Shown here: positions 47,079 to 59,969 of the stretch, piece after piece
Numbering within the stretch: the stretch's first letter is position 1
How the letters are laid out: each line of letters begins with the position of its first letter
Origin: Astragalus membranaceus
Taxonomy: Eukaryota > Streptophyta > Magnoliopsida > Fabales > Fabaceae
Length of the DNA: 64,000 bases
Assembly: GCA_039519185.1 (NCBI GenBank)
Contig: CM076854.1
Location: forward strand, 160,172,666 to 160,236,665
Reading direction: 5' to 3'
Notes under the pieces: generated by a model
What the model saw: the letters and a program-made list of their open reading frames with translations, nothing else
The model's database searches: none
Told to the model about the DNA's origin: nothing
Made by a program: the position numbers and the translations under genes

Positions 47079-47504
47079 AAAAAAAAAACGAACTTATTCT
47101 CGGAACCCCTATCGATTCTCTCTCGCAACGCATGAACACTACTCAACTGACCTTCGTTGACCAAAAAAAAAACTAACCTTCTTTCTCAGAGCCCCAATCG
47201 ATTCATGCGTCTTCGTTACAATCTCTAAAAGGTATTTGAATCATCACACTATTCTCTTAAATAAGCACTGCTATAGTGAGCACCGATTGCACAACTTTTC
47301 AATCAACACACAAGAAAAACAAACCCCACACTTATATGAAAAGGGGCTTCTCATGTATATTTATATTCAAGTTTCTTGTGTGTGTTTCACAATCACACAA
47401 GCTAGGTGTCAATGATTGAGGGTCAGTGTTTATTTGTGTATGTAAGGATTCATCTTTGACTATTATCATGATTTGAAGTAATAAGGTATTCTTCTCTTAG
47501 ATAA

Positions 47505-47983
47505 GCGGGTGAAATTGACATGGCACGTGAGGTGTTTGAGAAAATGCCTCAAAGGTGGTTCCATGTAATGCCATGATTGATTGGTATGGGAAACATGGGA
47601 AATGTGAGCTTGATTAGGAGGTTTTTATGGCCATGAGTGTAAGAGATGTGGTTATCTGGACAAGTATGATTTCGGCTTTTGTTTTTAACCATTACCCTGA
47701 GGAAGGTTTGAGCTTGTTCAGAGAAATGTTGAGTTCAGGGGTTAAACTCGATGCCCCTGCTATTGTTAGTGTCCTTTCAGCCATTGCTGAACTGGGTTTT
47801 ATTGAGGAAGGCAAATGGATACACACTTATATAATTAATAGTAAGATACATCATAGTTGTAGTTTTATTGGATCGGCACTCATAAACATGTATGCTAAAT
47901 GTAGGCAAATAGAAAATGCTTTTAGTGTGTTTAAAAGGATTCATCTTTTACTGTGTTGGCTTTATCACAACATAGAATTGTAA
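47505..47983 (+). pseudogene. PLS-type PPR protein gene remnant
   Basis: Translation with one frame repair gives about four consecutive pentatricopeptide repeats: DMAREVFEKMPQR near 47517, then VRDVVIWTSMISAFVFNHY, then a LFREMLSSGVKLDAPAIVSV repeat, then SALINMYAKCRQIENAFSVF. PPR proteins bind organelle RNA. Here an in-frame stop (near 47610), frame loss upstream and the end at 47983 leave only a fragment of a gene usually over 400 codons long. Confidence 0.85.
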
Positions 47984-48017
47984 TTGTTCGAACTCATTCT
48001 TTATTTCATCTCTTTTT

Positions 48018-48336
48018 ACAATTGATTGTAGCATTGGAGCCAAAAAAGTGAAAGGAGAGTGCAAACTGTTTAGGGAGTATTACAGGGCAGGAATTGCAGA
48101 AGGGTAATATATAACATCACTCACACAAACAAGCTTCCAAATGATTCCTATAAACTTATGGTGATAGCAAGGATAACTAACTAGCATTTCCTCAAGCATA
48201 CAATCCTTTGGATTTGTGAATTTTTCTAAGCGATGGTGCTACTATTCTTTTCTGAATATGCAGATGCATGAATAGCTTCCAACAATTAAAGAAAGAATAT
48301 GCTGCACTGAGAAAGAAACTTGAAGCTTATTTTCAG
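48018..48336 (+). pseudogene. Two spliceable exon-like pieces, unidentified
   Basis: An acceptor TTGTAG at about 48030 opens a frame with KVKGECKLFREYYRAGIAEG, ending at a GT donor at 48104. A TGCAG acceptor at about 48263 opens SFQQLKKEYAALRKKLEAYF, ending at CAG/GTGAC near 48336. Phases fit. The second piece looks like a coiled coil. No upstream start or downstream continuation was recognised, so it may be part of a gene or a leftover. Confidence 0.4.
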
Positions 48337-48339
48337 GTG

Positions 48340-49130
48340 ACACTATAGAAATATAGGATTGTATCTATTTAATCTAGATAAGGCTTTCCCTCAGATTTAT
48401 TAATTTTTTTTTCAACAATAATTTCAAGATAAAATACAGAGCATAGTTATTTGAACACATCTTTGAGAATGAGATACGTGGAAAACAAGGGGTGCTATAA
48501 CCAAGGAGCAGCTCAATCAGAGTTTCACAAACCACTTATATAGTATGCTGCTGGATCATAGCACTCCTTTTATCTTCTTGTTTTCTGCTTCTTTGTCTAT
48601 TGCACATTTTGAATTTTTTATCATGAGTATGTATGACTGCAAGTTTTTCTTGCCCTTATTTTACTCACTCATTCCATGTCAATTATGTCTCATTCAGATT
48701 TAGTATAATTTTTCTGCTGTTTTGTAAGTACAATTTTGTGAGTGAATATTCACTTTTGCCTTTATCTGTTAGAGTATAATTTTAAGCATTATCTTAGTTC
48801 TAAGCAGCTCTATTTACTAGTAATTTACTGTTCGTGATTATACCAGATATGCATAAGGTTAAAACAGTTTAGGATAAATTTTCTTTAAAGAATGTACCAT
48901 AAATTAAATCTGTAATTAACCAGAACTTTGAACTAACTGTCTAAACACGAACCGGTTTTTGCAAACCAGTTCACCCGAACCACATTTTGAATGTGGTGTG
49001 GTGTATGTTTGTACCATGCGCACCCCTACTGTAAAAACCTCAAAAGTTAATCAACTTGTGCTAACATTTTCACCCACCCTTAAAACAAACACTTTACACT
49101 CATATCACTCATCTCTCTTCTATCTATAGT
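48340..49130. other. AT-rich spacer before the 51-kb gene
   Basis: No gene recognised. 48900-49030 contains a GAACCGGTTTTTGC and AACCAGTTCACCCGAACC pair typical of old transposon sequence. Confidence 0.4.
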
Positions 49131-49139
49131 GTAGTAGTA

Positions 49140-49600
49140 TTGGGCTCTCTCTAGTGTAGCAACGGGTATATTAGTATTGAGTTGTACGAGAAACATTATG
49201 CTTTTTTTTCTCCCAATTCTACTCTACTTGCTTTTTTGTTCTCCATTTTTGGCAGAGGAGAAACCTTGTTTGTTGAATACTTGAATCTGTTCTTCCTTCT
49301 TCTTTCTTGCTTCTTGTGAAGGTGTTGCCAAGAAAACACCCTGAAGCAGCCGTGATTGGACGCAATCGGTGCTTTTCAGGCACAATTTGCAGCCCGATTG
49401 CCGTACCCTTGAAACGCAACGCTTTAGCATTTCGCATCGAAGTGGACCTCTAATTCACACTGTGAAACCGTGATTAACTAATCCATAATCGAAGGAAAGT
49501 TTTTTTCTTTTTGGGAAGCACTCATCTAGTAATATTGGGGGTTCTATGGGGATTTCGGGCTAGCATTGTTTCTGTGAGTGCCTGTTTCTGTTACATTTTT
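49140..49600 (+). other. Candidate 5' untranslated exon of the 51-kb gene
   Basis: A less AT-rich, CT-containing stretch without a long frame, ending near GTTTCTGTGAGTGCC, a donor-like site. A leader intron up to the TTCACTGCAG acceptor at about 51074 would join it to the coding exons. This is inference from composition and splice signals only. Confidence 0.35.
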
Positions 49601-51073
49601 TTATGCATTTGATACCAGTCCTTTTTTCCCTTCTGCATTATAATAGTCACCTATGATGTGGAATTTGCCAGTAATGTAAAGGTATCCTGGTGCTTTGTGC
49701 TATTCATTTAGTTTTTCCGAAGCCAGAAGTAGGGATGTTTTTTTTTTTTTTTCCAATTTTTTTATGAACATAGACTGACCCTGTTTTGAAGTGCAGCCAT
49801 GGTTACCACACTTTTGAAAATTTTGTTTCAGTGGAGTGGGAACAACTGAATTTCTTCACATGTTTGCTTAATTTTATAATGTTTGGGTATTTTTAAATAT
49901 TTCCATTAAAAGATTCATGTGTGAACTTTGTAAATTCTTGTTCTGTCTAGAATTATCCATATACATATGCTATCTAGAGTTCCCATGATATTGCATTGTG
50001 TAGTTTTCCGTCTGTTCTTGGACATAATGTGTTTTGTTATGTTTTATTTAGATTACTTCTAGAATCAGGCTCTTTTTCTTTTTAATAGAGTTGTTTTCTG
50101 TAGGTATAGTTCTGTACGTATGTTTTAGATTACTTCTAGAGTTGATTCAATAAATAATTCAAATGAATATAAACACCGAATGCTAGCTTACACTTTCAAA
50201 ACAAGATTTAACTCAAACACCTCAAATTTAAAAAACTCCATCCATTCAGCGCTTCAAAATGATCAATTCCTGTAGTTGTTTCAAACAGCAGAAGCATGCT
50301 GTTATTTTAATGCAAACCTGATATCTCATAGCTTCAAACATCTGTTCAAATCGAATTTTACTATCCCCATGTTCCTCTGATTAATACATAGATATTAGAT
50401 GATAAAGCTACACCAGCAATTAGGTACGAGTCCAATCTTAATAAAGAGACAAAATTTACGTTAGATACATTGAACTAGCATATCAATTGAACACAAAACG
50501 TAACAAATATAACAAGAATCATTAGCAGCACTCATGTGAACAACTTACAAAGTACTTCAGACGACAACTTATTTTGGCCAGAACTTCAACAACCTTAAAT
50601 ATAAATTGAACCAATAGATTTCTTCTTCACCTTTGTTTGCTTTCATAATATATTGTGGGAAACAATTCACGAGGAATTGAATTAAACTAAAATTCAAAAT
50701 AAATTGTTTTTAAACCATGCTGGCCTTAAGTAAGGTTTTGATTTTGAAACAGTCAAGTGGATTGATCCGGAGAAAATTGAAAATTATAACTAGAAAAAAG
50801 AAAAGTGAAGAGGGAAACAAGGAAGATAGAAATGGTTCCCCAAGATGAAAACTGTGGAAGGCTGGAGATAAAGGCAAACACAGACATGTGATGTTAGGAG
50901 ATGAAGGCATAGTTTTAGTTTTTTTTTTTGTCTTTCATATTTTAATTCATTAAATTATATTAATATTTGACTGTGTAAAGTGGTTTTACACTGATATTGT
51001 GTTTGTTTATTTATTTATTTAATTTTTCTTTCACGTCTTTGTCTGATGATTAAACTGAGCTGAATTCACTGCA
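49601..51073 (+). other. Probable leader intron, no gene seen
   Basis: AT-rich with T runs, no domain in any frame. It is bounded by the donor- and acceptor-like sites described for the flanking features. Confidence 0.35.
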
Positions 51074-51139
51074 GTTATTTTGCCCTCTAACAATCTCACT
51101 GCTGCTGCATACTGCTGGTTGCTAGTTTGGAGGTGCAAA

Positions 51140-52545
51140 ATGAAAGTACGGGTTGTGTGTAGGAAACTTTACGACTATGTGCGCTATGATCTCAAAGAAA
51201 TTGCTTTTCCCTCGTCTTTGCCTGACCCTCCTAACATGAAAAAGCGTCGCAAATTGACTTGGGAGGAGCGTATATGGGTATGCCCTTTTCCATTAATACA
51301 TATAATGCATTCCACTTCCGCTTTGTCAAGTAATTTTGGCTTCTATTACTCTTACTAGTTGTTACCTCACATGATGATGATGATGTTTTATCTTCTGGCT
51401 TTTCAATCTTTACTTGATTTCCATGTAAGTTTTGGGTAATTCAAATTGAACTGAAACATCCAGTCTTCAGGTTTTGAAGAGAGCTACAAGGCTTTATGCT
51501 GCTAGCTGGGTTCGTGACATTGGTCCTGATCTTAGGCCAAATGATTATAAGGATGAAATGGCCGATGAACCTAGTGGCCAAAAGAAAACAACTAAAGATA
51601 AAGAACCCTCAACACTGGAGGATCTCGGTACCGTCTCTTTCTTTGGTTTGATACTGTTATACTGTTCAGAATTAATGGCTTGTCAGCATTAAGATTATGT
51701 TAAAGTACACTGATGTTTGTCACTGAATTTGTCGAATTGTAGTAATGATCACCTATACTCTATGCCTATTAGTAGTTATACTCATGGATTATTGTCGGAA
51801 TTATTTAATCAAACCAGTGCGCGTCCTCACATAATCTGATGTAACCAGAAAATTAATAACTTACATAAAGTGAAAGCAACTAGGATGATGCCGAACATCA
51901 ACTCAAAAGTTCCCCCCGCTTCCTTGGAGGCAGAAAACGACTCTCTGATGAACATGATCAATTAGTCAAAAAACTTGTCATAAACGAATCTACAGATTTT
52001 TAAGGCCTTCACAACTGCATCACTACCACAATGGCAGCTGCATTTCTCCTTAATTTTCGTTGTTATAACAGTATAACTGTAACGACTACCACACCTGTAA
52101 TTTAAAATTGTTATATGCCATCCCTTGCTTTTTCAAGACTGAGCAAAACTCTGATCTTGCTGTTGAGGCAAAACTCTGTTTTCAAACTTTTATGCCATGA
52201 CCCGTCAATTATAACTCCCATCTCCTTTTGTTTTGTTTTTTCGATTTCCTAGCTTGATTTTGGTTATATTATTTTGTCATTTTCTTTGAACCATTAGTTT
52301 GTGATGGTGATTTTGACCAATCATATGTATGTTTTATTGGAAAATATACAGCTGTAGCTGCTAGAGGGGGAATGGAGACTCTAAGACCTGCTTTGCAACG
52401 TGTCTATATGACCAGAGCTTCTGCATACAGAGATGCTCTTAAGAGTTTTATAGAGGGGTACCAAGAGGGTGTTCAACAAGTAATGGAGAAGAAAGAAAAT
52501 GCCAAAACTCAAGAAGATGTTGATGCATCCAAAAAATCAACTTGA
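51140..52545 (+). CDS. Small conserved plant protein of unknown function, three coding exons
   Basis: Exons 51140-51277, 51471-51627 and 52352-52545 join in phase (0, then 1) at GT-AG introns and encode 162 residues. The protein starts MKVRVVCRKLYDYVRYDLKE, then has a basic PPNMKKRRKLTWEERIW stretch, an RLYAASWVRDIGPDLRPNDY motif, an acidic/lysine-rich linker (about 75-98), and a conserved ARGGMETLRPALQRVY helix leading into a charged C-terminal coiled-coil-like tail. I recall similar proteins annotated as uncharacterised across land plants, but know no function for them. The basic amphipathic N-terminus could direct it to an organelle. The clean splice sites, lack of stops and even exon quality mark it as a real gene rather than a fragment. 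Confidence 0.85.
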
Positions 52546-53950
52546 ACTTGCTTTTAGAAGGCAATATCTTATTTATTCTCATGCAGACCCACCCGTCATC
52601 TAGAATCAGGCAGTAGCTTTGCAGAAATTAGTGTCAATCCCCTAATTCAAGGGTTTGAATTTACATTGCACTGAACAGTTATAATTGGAGATTCTAAAAT
52701 AGTTGGTGTATTTGGGATACTAAATATTGGGTGGTTGCACAGTCTTTTTACCAAGTTTTAAATTGTGTGCGCTTATTTGTGATGTTAATGGTATGTTTGT
52801 TCCGCAAAGTCGTAGCATTAGCATATATTGATGCCATGCTCCTTCAACAGCTATAGTAAACGGTATATCATCTATCATTGTTTGGATTCCTTCTCCCTTA
52901 AGATGAGACTTTGAACTTTGAAAACTTTATCTCTAGACTCTAGAGCCTAAATAATGTTTTTCATGTCATTATTTGAGAATTGCAGGTGATGCGAAATGCT
53001 TTTGCCATCAGTTATTCTAAGAGTGCTCTGCCTTTGTAAATTTCCAATATGTGCTAATATTCTATAATTTTAAAATGGTTGCTGGGCTTATCTATTCTAA
53101 GAAAGCCGAGCTTGGGGGCGAGAGGCTTTAGTTTCATTCTCTCACTGTATCTGTTGTCATGAATGGATAGAATAGTAATCTCTGTAAGAATTAAATTTAT
53201 CAAAATGTCACAATTGTCTTTCGTCCGCTCTCTCTTAGATACATGAATGCACCTTCTTAAATCATAAATATGATATGAGATGAGCTTTCTATATGAATGT
53301 TTCTGGATTGGGTTGTATTATATGGTATCCTTGGCCAATGCTAACTAGTGTAGATTGTGCTATAATTTCTTCTAGGTAGAGTTCTTTTGGATTCTACAAG
53401 ATTTTCTGGCTACAGGTGGGAGGAATTATAATTATCAACACATCAGCACATGTATGTGGCAGACAAATCGGGCCAAGAGATTGCAGGTTGAATAGTTTTA
53501 GTTTCATTGTGGAGGATGAGATGACTGAAATGACTTGCATAATGTGAGAGATAAGACACAAGTTAAGGTCCCGCATAATATTATTGACTCCAGCTTTAGG
53601 GTGATAAGCCTACTCTGTATTGACCCTTTCCTTATGAAACTTGCACCTACAGTTCTGATCTAAATTATTTGGGAATAGTTTTACTGTTTTAGATTAGAAT
53701 AATTACTTCATTTTCAAAGCTGTTTTGAATAGGCTTTCCTGAATAAAAATAATATTGTAGGTCGTTTCACTCATGCCTCCCGTCTAAGTTGCTGTAAGGC
53801 CCAAGTTTTTTTTTATCATTATGACTATGACATTGAGGGAAAATCAACACGATTGACATATAATTTTCTATTCTGCAGGGACAGCAATTAATTTGGCAGG
53901 ATGAACTTTCCATTTGAAGGAATGCAGGAAAGTGTATTTCTTCATGATCA
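52546..53950 (+). other. 3' flank of the 51-kb gene and AT-rich spacer
   Basis: The first 300-600 bases are likely 3' untranslated region. No other gene was recognised. Confidence 0.4.
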
Positions 53951-53984
53951 ACCTCTTTAATTTTCTTTTCAGTAATACATATGC

Positions 53985-54300
53985 TGAATGCTATGGTTAG
54001 ACCTGGGGACAAAGTTTTTTGTGATTGTAAGGGCGATTGGTGTAGATGCTGATATCAATAGGGTGCTTTATTCTTCAAGAAAATATCCAATTCCCCAATT
54101 CGTTGCTATTATTCAGTATGTCCTACAGGAGAGGCCCAGGGTGAGATTCATACACACATATTATCTCTCTCCAATTGTCCCCTTTTATGTTATCTGTGCT
54201 GTATTAATCATAATTGTGTCCTGCAGGTCAAATCCTTTCATTTCCTTGATTTGCCAGTATGTGGATGCCAATGATAAACACCACATATCTGAGGGTTGAG
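53985..54300 (+). pseudogene. Exon-like pieces, unidentified
   Basis: A frame containing GVDADINRVLYSSRKYPIPQ and VAIIQYVLQERPRV runs to about 54140 at a donor-like GGTGAG. It may resume at a TGCAG acceptor at about 54226 with FISLICQYVDAND, then stop. The codon pattern looks genic, but there is no start and no recognised family. Confidence 0.3.
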
Positions 54301-54900
54301 GACCCTCCCACTTGAAGAGCCAATGAGCCACCGAGAGAAATTGGAGGCCTTCTCTAGCAGAGGTCAATGGGCCTCTTGTGTAAATCTTTATGGGACCCTA
54401 ATAATCACATGACACAGTATTTGATTACTCCTAAAGGTATTCTGCACTCCTGTTTGTTCTTTTGTATAATTATTCTGCACTAACTTGATTGAAGCTAAAA
54501 GCTTTGATGAAGCCACTGTTTAAGCACAGTGACCAGTTGAAGCTCTCCTCTCCTTTGGGTCCGCTAAAATTGATGGATTATTCTTTTTATTCGTCCTCTG
54601 TGAGGGAGTCAAGGGGTAAGGACTTTGTACTTAGTTGGAATTTGAGTTTTAGTAATTCAGTGGGATGCATCATTGATCAAAAGCACCTCACTGACGAGTC
54701 ACATCCTTATTTTCACAACAACTACTTGTCGTCTATGCTAGCAGCTGGTTGTACGTCAGCTAGAAATCCAGTCAGTAAAAAGGTCCTTCTTCACCTGATC
54801 ATTCCTCCGATGTACCCGAAACTTGGATTTTTTTTGGCCTTGAAGCCATATCCCATAGGTGTTAGAGAGATACATTGAGGGAGATAGGGGACGAAATTAA
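54301..54900 (+). other. Spacer with an unassigned open frame
   Basis: A 129-codon plus-strand frame ends at 54878. Its composition is mixed and no motif is seen. I would not call it a gene without transcript evidence. Confidence 0.25.
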
Positions 54901-54932
54901 AATGGAAATCAAAATAACATGTATACACTAGG

Positions 54933-55055
54933 GTATGTTTGATTAGGCTTCTAAAAACAGTTTTTTGTTTTTATAAAATTAATCAAGAACAAATTTGTTC
55001 TTGGTTACGTTTTAAAAAATTGAAAACTGTTTTTAAAAGTGTGATCAAGCAAGTC
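54933..55055. repeat. Short MITE-like inverted repeat
   Basis: TGTTTGATTAGGCTTCTAAA and CTGTTTTTAAAAGTGTGATC are imperfect inverted ends, with CTAAAAACAG and CTGTTTTTAG-like pairing. The interior has a smaller palindrome around AAGAACAAATTTGTTCTT. Confidence 0.6.
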
Positions 55056-55059
55056 TTAA

Positions 55060-57330
55060 ATTCCGTTGTTCCCTCTGTAGTCACACGGCACTCTAGGGAA
55101 TCCATATCCTAGGAAACAAATTCGCTGCAGTTGAAATTTTTTGGAGATGATACTGAGGTGTTTGAGAACTTAAAAGTTGTGAATGACATCATGGCAACAT
55201 GTAAGGTACACCTCCAAAACTCGGCTACCGCTATGCAATAGGCTGTTTATGCCGCCGAACTTCACTCTGCCTGCCTTCCACCTCGCTTATGCTGGTCTGT
55301 CTCGCCCCCGGCTCCTCTTCTGCTGCATACCGTCTCCCTTCATTCCACCCGTTTCTCCTAACCCTCACCCACCACACCTAAATCCATCTCAACCACCCGA
55401 CTTGGTTATCTTATACCTTGGCCGAAACCATTCTCGGCTGCTCCATCCTAAGGTCGACCGAATATACTCTTTGTTCGCCTATCCTGCCACCCCAACCTCT
55501 ATTTTTAGCTGGTTATGCACTAGTACACACAGGCTCACTTTGTGTATAGTAAAAGATACAATAGCATCATTTATGCTCCATTACCGGAAAAGAATAGGAG
55601 AAAGGTAAATGAGTGGGAAAGCAAAATAGTGTGTTGCTTGCTCTTTGGTGATATCTTTGTCTCTTTCTCAGTTTTAGGTCTTTTACATATTCCCATCTTT
55701 GTTTAAACATTTTACCCGAGTCAGTTATACGGTAAACGTTGTCTCTTCCTTTTTTCTTTCATTGGGAGGTCCTTGTAGTTTGCAAAAACTCAACTGCAAC
55801 AACAGACCACCAACAGGTCTGGCCACAACAGAGTGGGGGACCATGGCCAGTTAACATGCACATATTTAGCTTCTTCATTTTTCACTTGATTTTCAACCAC
55901 ATGTTTAAAAACTGATAAGTGATGACAAATGAAGATAAGCTGCAGATAAACATCCCCTTGTCAATACACGGGTACATGCACGACAAACTATCACGTAAAA
56001 TTTGTATAGAAACAAAATTTAAAACATTGGGTCCGCTGTAAACATATGCCAACAAATATCTCTTTGGGCCAAACACATGTTTGCTGTAGCAGCAAATCTA
56101 TCTGATATGTAATACTTGAGGCTAAGATGTGGATGGGTGCGATCTCTACTGAGCTGGAAGCATGTAGCATGTGGTTTAGTGAGTGTGCATAGTAGAGTAC
56201 CTATACGGTTGTGATCAATGTTTTAATTGGGCCGGACATTGAGCTGACGAGACATATGGGTCATGGTTCAATTGCTTTAAACCACTCGAATTGCTCGAAT
56301 AATTGAACGGTAGACAATGTCGGTTAATGGTTTAATCAATTGAATGACTTCGTTGGTTCGGTTTTAAAAACCCTATTTGTGATATTTCAAGTCAAGTCCA
56401 CCCACCTACCAATGCTAAATAGCAGCACACTATATCTATGACTCCGCACTCCACTGCACTGGCACAATGCCTTACCTCTTCCCACGTCTATTATGATGAT
56501 GACCCCTTGTGAAAAATCTTCAGGCAGAATCCCAACAGTGGAAAATTGATTCCTTATTTCTGATTTTCAATGCTTAAATTCTCCATTTAGACACTGGGAT
56601 GACGTCAGCAAGCTTTGTTAGTGGGTCCTATGTTGCCTATCCATACCTTACCCTCTGTTTCTGCACTCTGTTGTCTGCAGTCTTTTTTCTTTTCCCATCA
56701 CTACTCACCCCACCTTACTTTGGTTTACTCATTGCTACTCTTTTGTTGTGAAAGTTTGGTATGAAATTCAGGGATTTCGTTTATTTTCTTCATGCTATAG
56801 TTTTTCTACTCTCCTTTATACTTCTGCCTCTCACCTTTCCCTTTTAGGCAGGGTTTGAGGGGGAGGAACCTGACAAGTGGGTTAATTGGGTCAATTCTGG
56901 GATGGCGTATCTACCCGTCCTTGTCCTTCACGATTTGTCATCTGGTGGACAACCTGTTGTAATCACAAATTCATGTGGTTAATTCCGACTACTATATTTT
57001 TCACTACTTATTTATATATTTATGACACATACCCCATGAAATGTGGGATTTTGCCCAAAGTAAACTCCTAGTTTTTTTTTTTTAAAGTATACATTAATAA
57101 TAATAAACAATAAATATCATTTAGAGATAAGGTGTCATAAAATATTATATATTTTTTCCATGTTTTATTATTATTATTATTATAAAATTTATTTTTTACT
57201 AAAAGTAGTAAAAGTTCACCTTTGAACAAATTCTAAGAGGTCTATATTAGATTGACCCATCATTTACATATGTATAATAGCATAACTTTGTATAAATTTA
57301 TTTTATTGGTATTTTCATTATCGATAGGAA
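55060..57330. other. Long spacer, no supported gene
   Basis: 55180-55610 has an open frame of 141 codons rich in Pro, Leu and Ser without motif or plausible start context. 56220-56380 carries GGTTCAATTG and TGGTTTAATCAATT phrases like 29060-29390, probably an old hAT-like remnant. 57090-57200 is simple AT sequence. Nothing else stands out. Confidence 0.4.
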
Positions 57331-59969
57331 CTAGTAGGATACCCGTGCATACGCACGGTGCTGTCATGTTATTTTTATGAATGAACTTAGACAGTATTTA
57401 AATAGTTTGAACATTACCCCGTGAAAATAGAGACAAATTTAAAGTAGATAAAAAATGAGTTTCAAATTAAAAATAGATAAATATTAAAATCTAAAAAGGT
57501 AAAAGTATCATCTAAAAACAATACATGCATCTATCCCGTATTTTTTTATATATCAGTGAAGTGTTCTTTTATAAATCAGTGTTGTTATCCCGTGTTTTTT
57601 TTATATATTAGTGCAGCTATCCCGTGTTTATATATATATATATCATTGCAGTTATACCCGTATTTTTTTATATATCAGTGCAGTTATCTCGTGTTTTTTA
57701 TGTATCAGTGCAGTTATCTCATAGTTTCAATTGATTATTTGAGTTGATTAGTAGATTATAGTAGATAGTAAAAGATAGATAGTAGATTATTAATAAGAAA
57801 TATTTATCCCGTGTTTTTTTTATATATCAGTAACAATTATTTGTCATTCTTTTGGTATTAGTGAAAAATATTTGTCCCATGTGTTTTAAATATTAATCAG
57901 TTTAAATAGTCATTAAGTCCTTTTCTTTTATTAGATAGTAAGTTCATAGTAATTTTCAAAAATTATAATTATCAATGGCAAATATTAATCCCGTGTTTTT
58001 TATATATCACTGCAGTTATCCATTGTTTTCTATATATCGGTGCAGTTATCTGGTAGTTTCATTTGATTATTTTAGTTGACTAATATATTATAGTAGATAG
58101 TAATTTTGTTAGATAGTAGATTATCAATAAGAAATAATTGTTTTAAATATTAATTAGTCTTCTTGTTTTTTAGATAGTAGGTTTGTAGTAGTAGTCTTCA
58201 AAAAATTTAATTATCAATGACAAATATTAATATCGTGTTTTTTTTCATATATTAGTGCAGTTATCCCGTGTTTTATATATATATCAGTGCAGTTATCTCG
58301 TAGTTTCAATTGATTATTTTAGTTGATTAGTAGATTATAATAGATAGTAAAAGAGAGATAGTAGATTATCAATAAGAAATATTTTTCTTAAATATTAATC
58401 AGTAGTTGAAATAGTCATTAAATATTATTGTTTTTTAGATAGTAGGTTTATAGTAGTCTTCAAAATTTTTAATTATCAGTGACAAATATAAATCCTGTGT
58501 TTTTTTATATATATATCAGTGCAGTTATCCCGTGTTTTTTATATGTCACTGCAGTTATCTCGTAGTTTCAATTGATTATTTGAGTTGATTAGTAGATTAT
58601 AGTAGATAGTAAAAGATAGATAGTAGATTATCAATAAGAAATATATATCCCATGTTTTTTTTATATATCAGTAACAATTATTTGTCTTTTTTTATTTAGG
58701 TATTAGTGACAAATATTGTCACGTGAGTTTTAAATATTAATCAGTTTAAGTAGTCATTAAGCCTTCTTGTTTTTTTAGATAGTAGATTTATTGTAGTTTT
58801 CAAAAATTATAATTATCAATGGTAAATATTAATCTCGTGTTTTTTATATATCACTGCAGTTATCCTGTGTTTTTTATATATCAGTGCAGTTATCTCGTAG
58901 TTTCGATTGATTATTTTAGTTGATTAGTAGATTATAGTAGATAGTAAAAGTTAGATATTAGATTATCAATAAGAAATATTTGTTTTAAATATTAATTACT
59001 AATTTACATAGTCATTAAGTCTTCTTATTTTTTAGATAGTAGGTTTGTAGTAGTAGTCTTCAAAAAATTTAATTATCAGTGACAAATATTAATCTCGTGT
59101 TTTTTTTCATATATCAGTGGAGTTATCCCGTGTTTTTTATATATCAATGCAGTTATTTCGTAATTTCAATTGATTATTTTAGTTGATTAGTATATTGTAG
59201 TAGATAGTAAATGAGAGATAGTAGATTATCAATAAGAAATATCTGTTTTAAATATTAATCAGTAGTTTAAATAGTCTTTAAATATTATTGTTTCTAGATA
59301 GTAGGTTTATAGTAGTCTTCAAAAATATTAATTATCAATGACAAATATTAATCTTGTGTTTTTTTGTATATCAGTGCAGTTATCCCGTGATTTTTATATA
59401 TCATTGCAGTTATCTCGTAGTTTCAATTGATTTCTTTAGTTGATTATAATAGATATTAAAAGATAGTAGTAGATTATCAATAAGAGGTGTTAGTAGATTA
59501 TCAATAAGAGTGTAAACAGATTTTGGAGAGAAAAATTAAAATTTTAAGGTGATAGTTTTGTTTTGTTTTTTAGTGTGACTCATTTACATTTTTATAGGTA
59601 ATTTGAATAGAGTAGTGTTTGTATAAATATAGAAATTTAGTTAAAAAATTAAAGTGAAATAATAAAAGAAAGAGAATAATTATTTATGGAAAAATTAAAA
59701 GTAAAGTAAAAAGAAAAAAAGGAAGAAAGAGAGTGTAAGAGAAAAGTGAAAAGGAGAAAAGATAGTGTTAGAAGAAAGAGAAAAAAGGAAGAAAGAGAGT
59801 GTAAGAGAAAAGTGAAAAGTAAGAAAGAGAGTGTAAGAAGAAAGAGAAAAAAAAAGAAAAAAAAAGAGTGTAATGACATTTTTACCCTTAAATTAGATAT
59901 GTGTCTTGTTAATAAGAGATCCAAATTAGTAATTTCATAAGAGGTTTGTTTGTATAAATAGATATTAGA
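57331..59969 (-). mobile_element. Helitron-like element, copy 3, the most complete
   Basis: Left end CTAGTAGGATACCCGTGCATACGCACGG. On the minus strand this gives hairpin CCGTGC-GTAT-GCACGG, GTATCCTA, CTAG, then T in the flank. Right end ATAGATATTAGA is followed by T, giving A/TC on the minus strand. Insertion between A and T without target duplication fits Helitrons. It is filled by ~260-bp tandem units. No Rep/helicase, so non-autonomous. Confidence 0.7.
57720..59440. repeat. ~260-bp tandem repeat array of Helitron-like copy 3
   Basis: Units are recognised by TAGTTTCAATTGATTATTT followed by AGTTGATTAGTAGATTATAG and, later, GTGTTTTTTATATATCAGTG pairs. Starts fall near 57722, 58046, 58304, 58564, 58900 and 59162, with spacings of about 260 and about 330, so two unit lengths alternate. 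Confidence 0.85.

Noticed and set aside
54489..54878. Plus-strand frame of 129 codons
   Set aside because: No recognisable domain and surrounded by noncoding sequence; kept only as a note in the spacer entry.
55183..55608. Plus-strand frame of 141 codons
   Set aside because: Pro/Leu/Ser-rich composition, poor start context, no motif and no splice support.
43525..59940. Short frames in the Helitron-like arrays
   Set aside because: They repeat with the ~260-bp unit or the GAAAGAGAG tract and reflect repeat structure, not genes.
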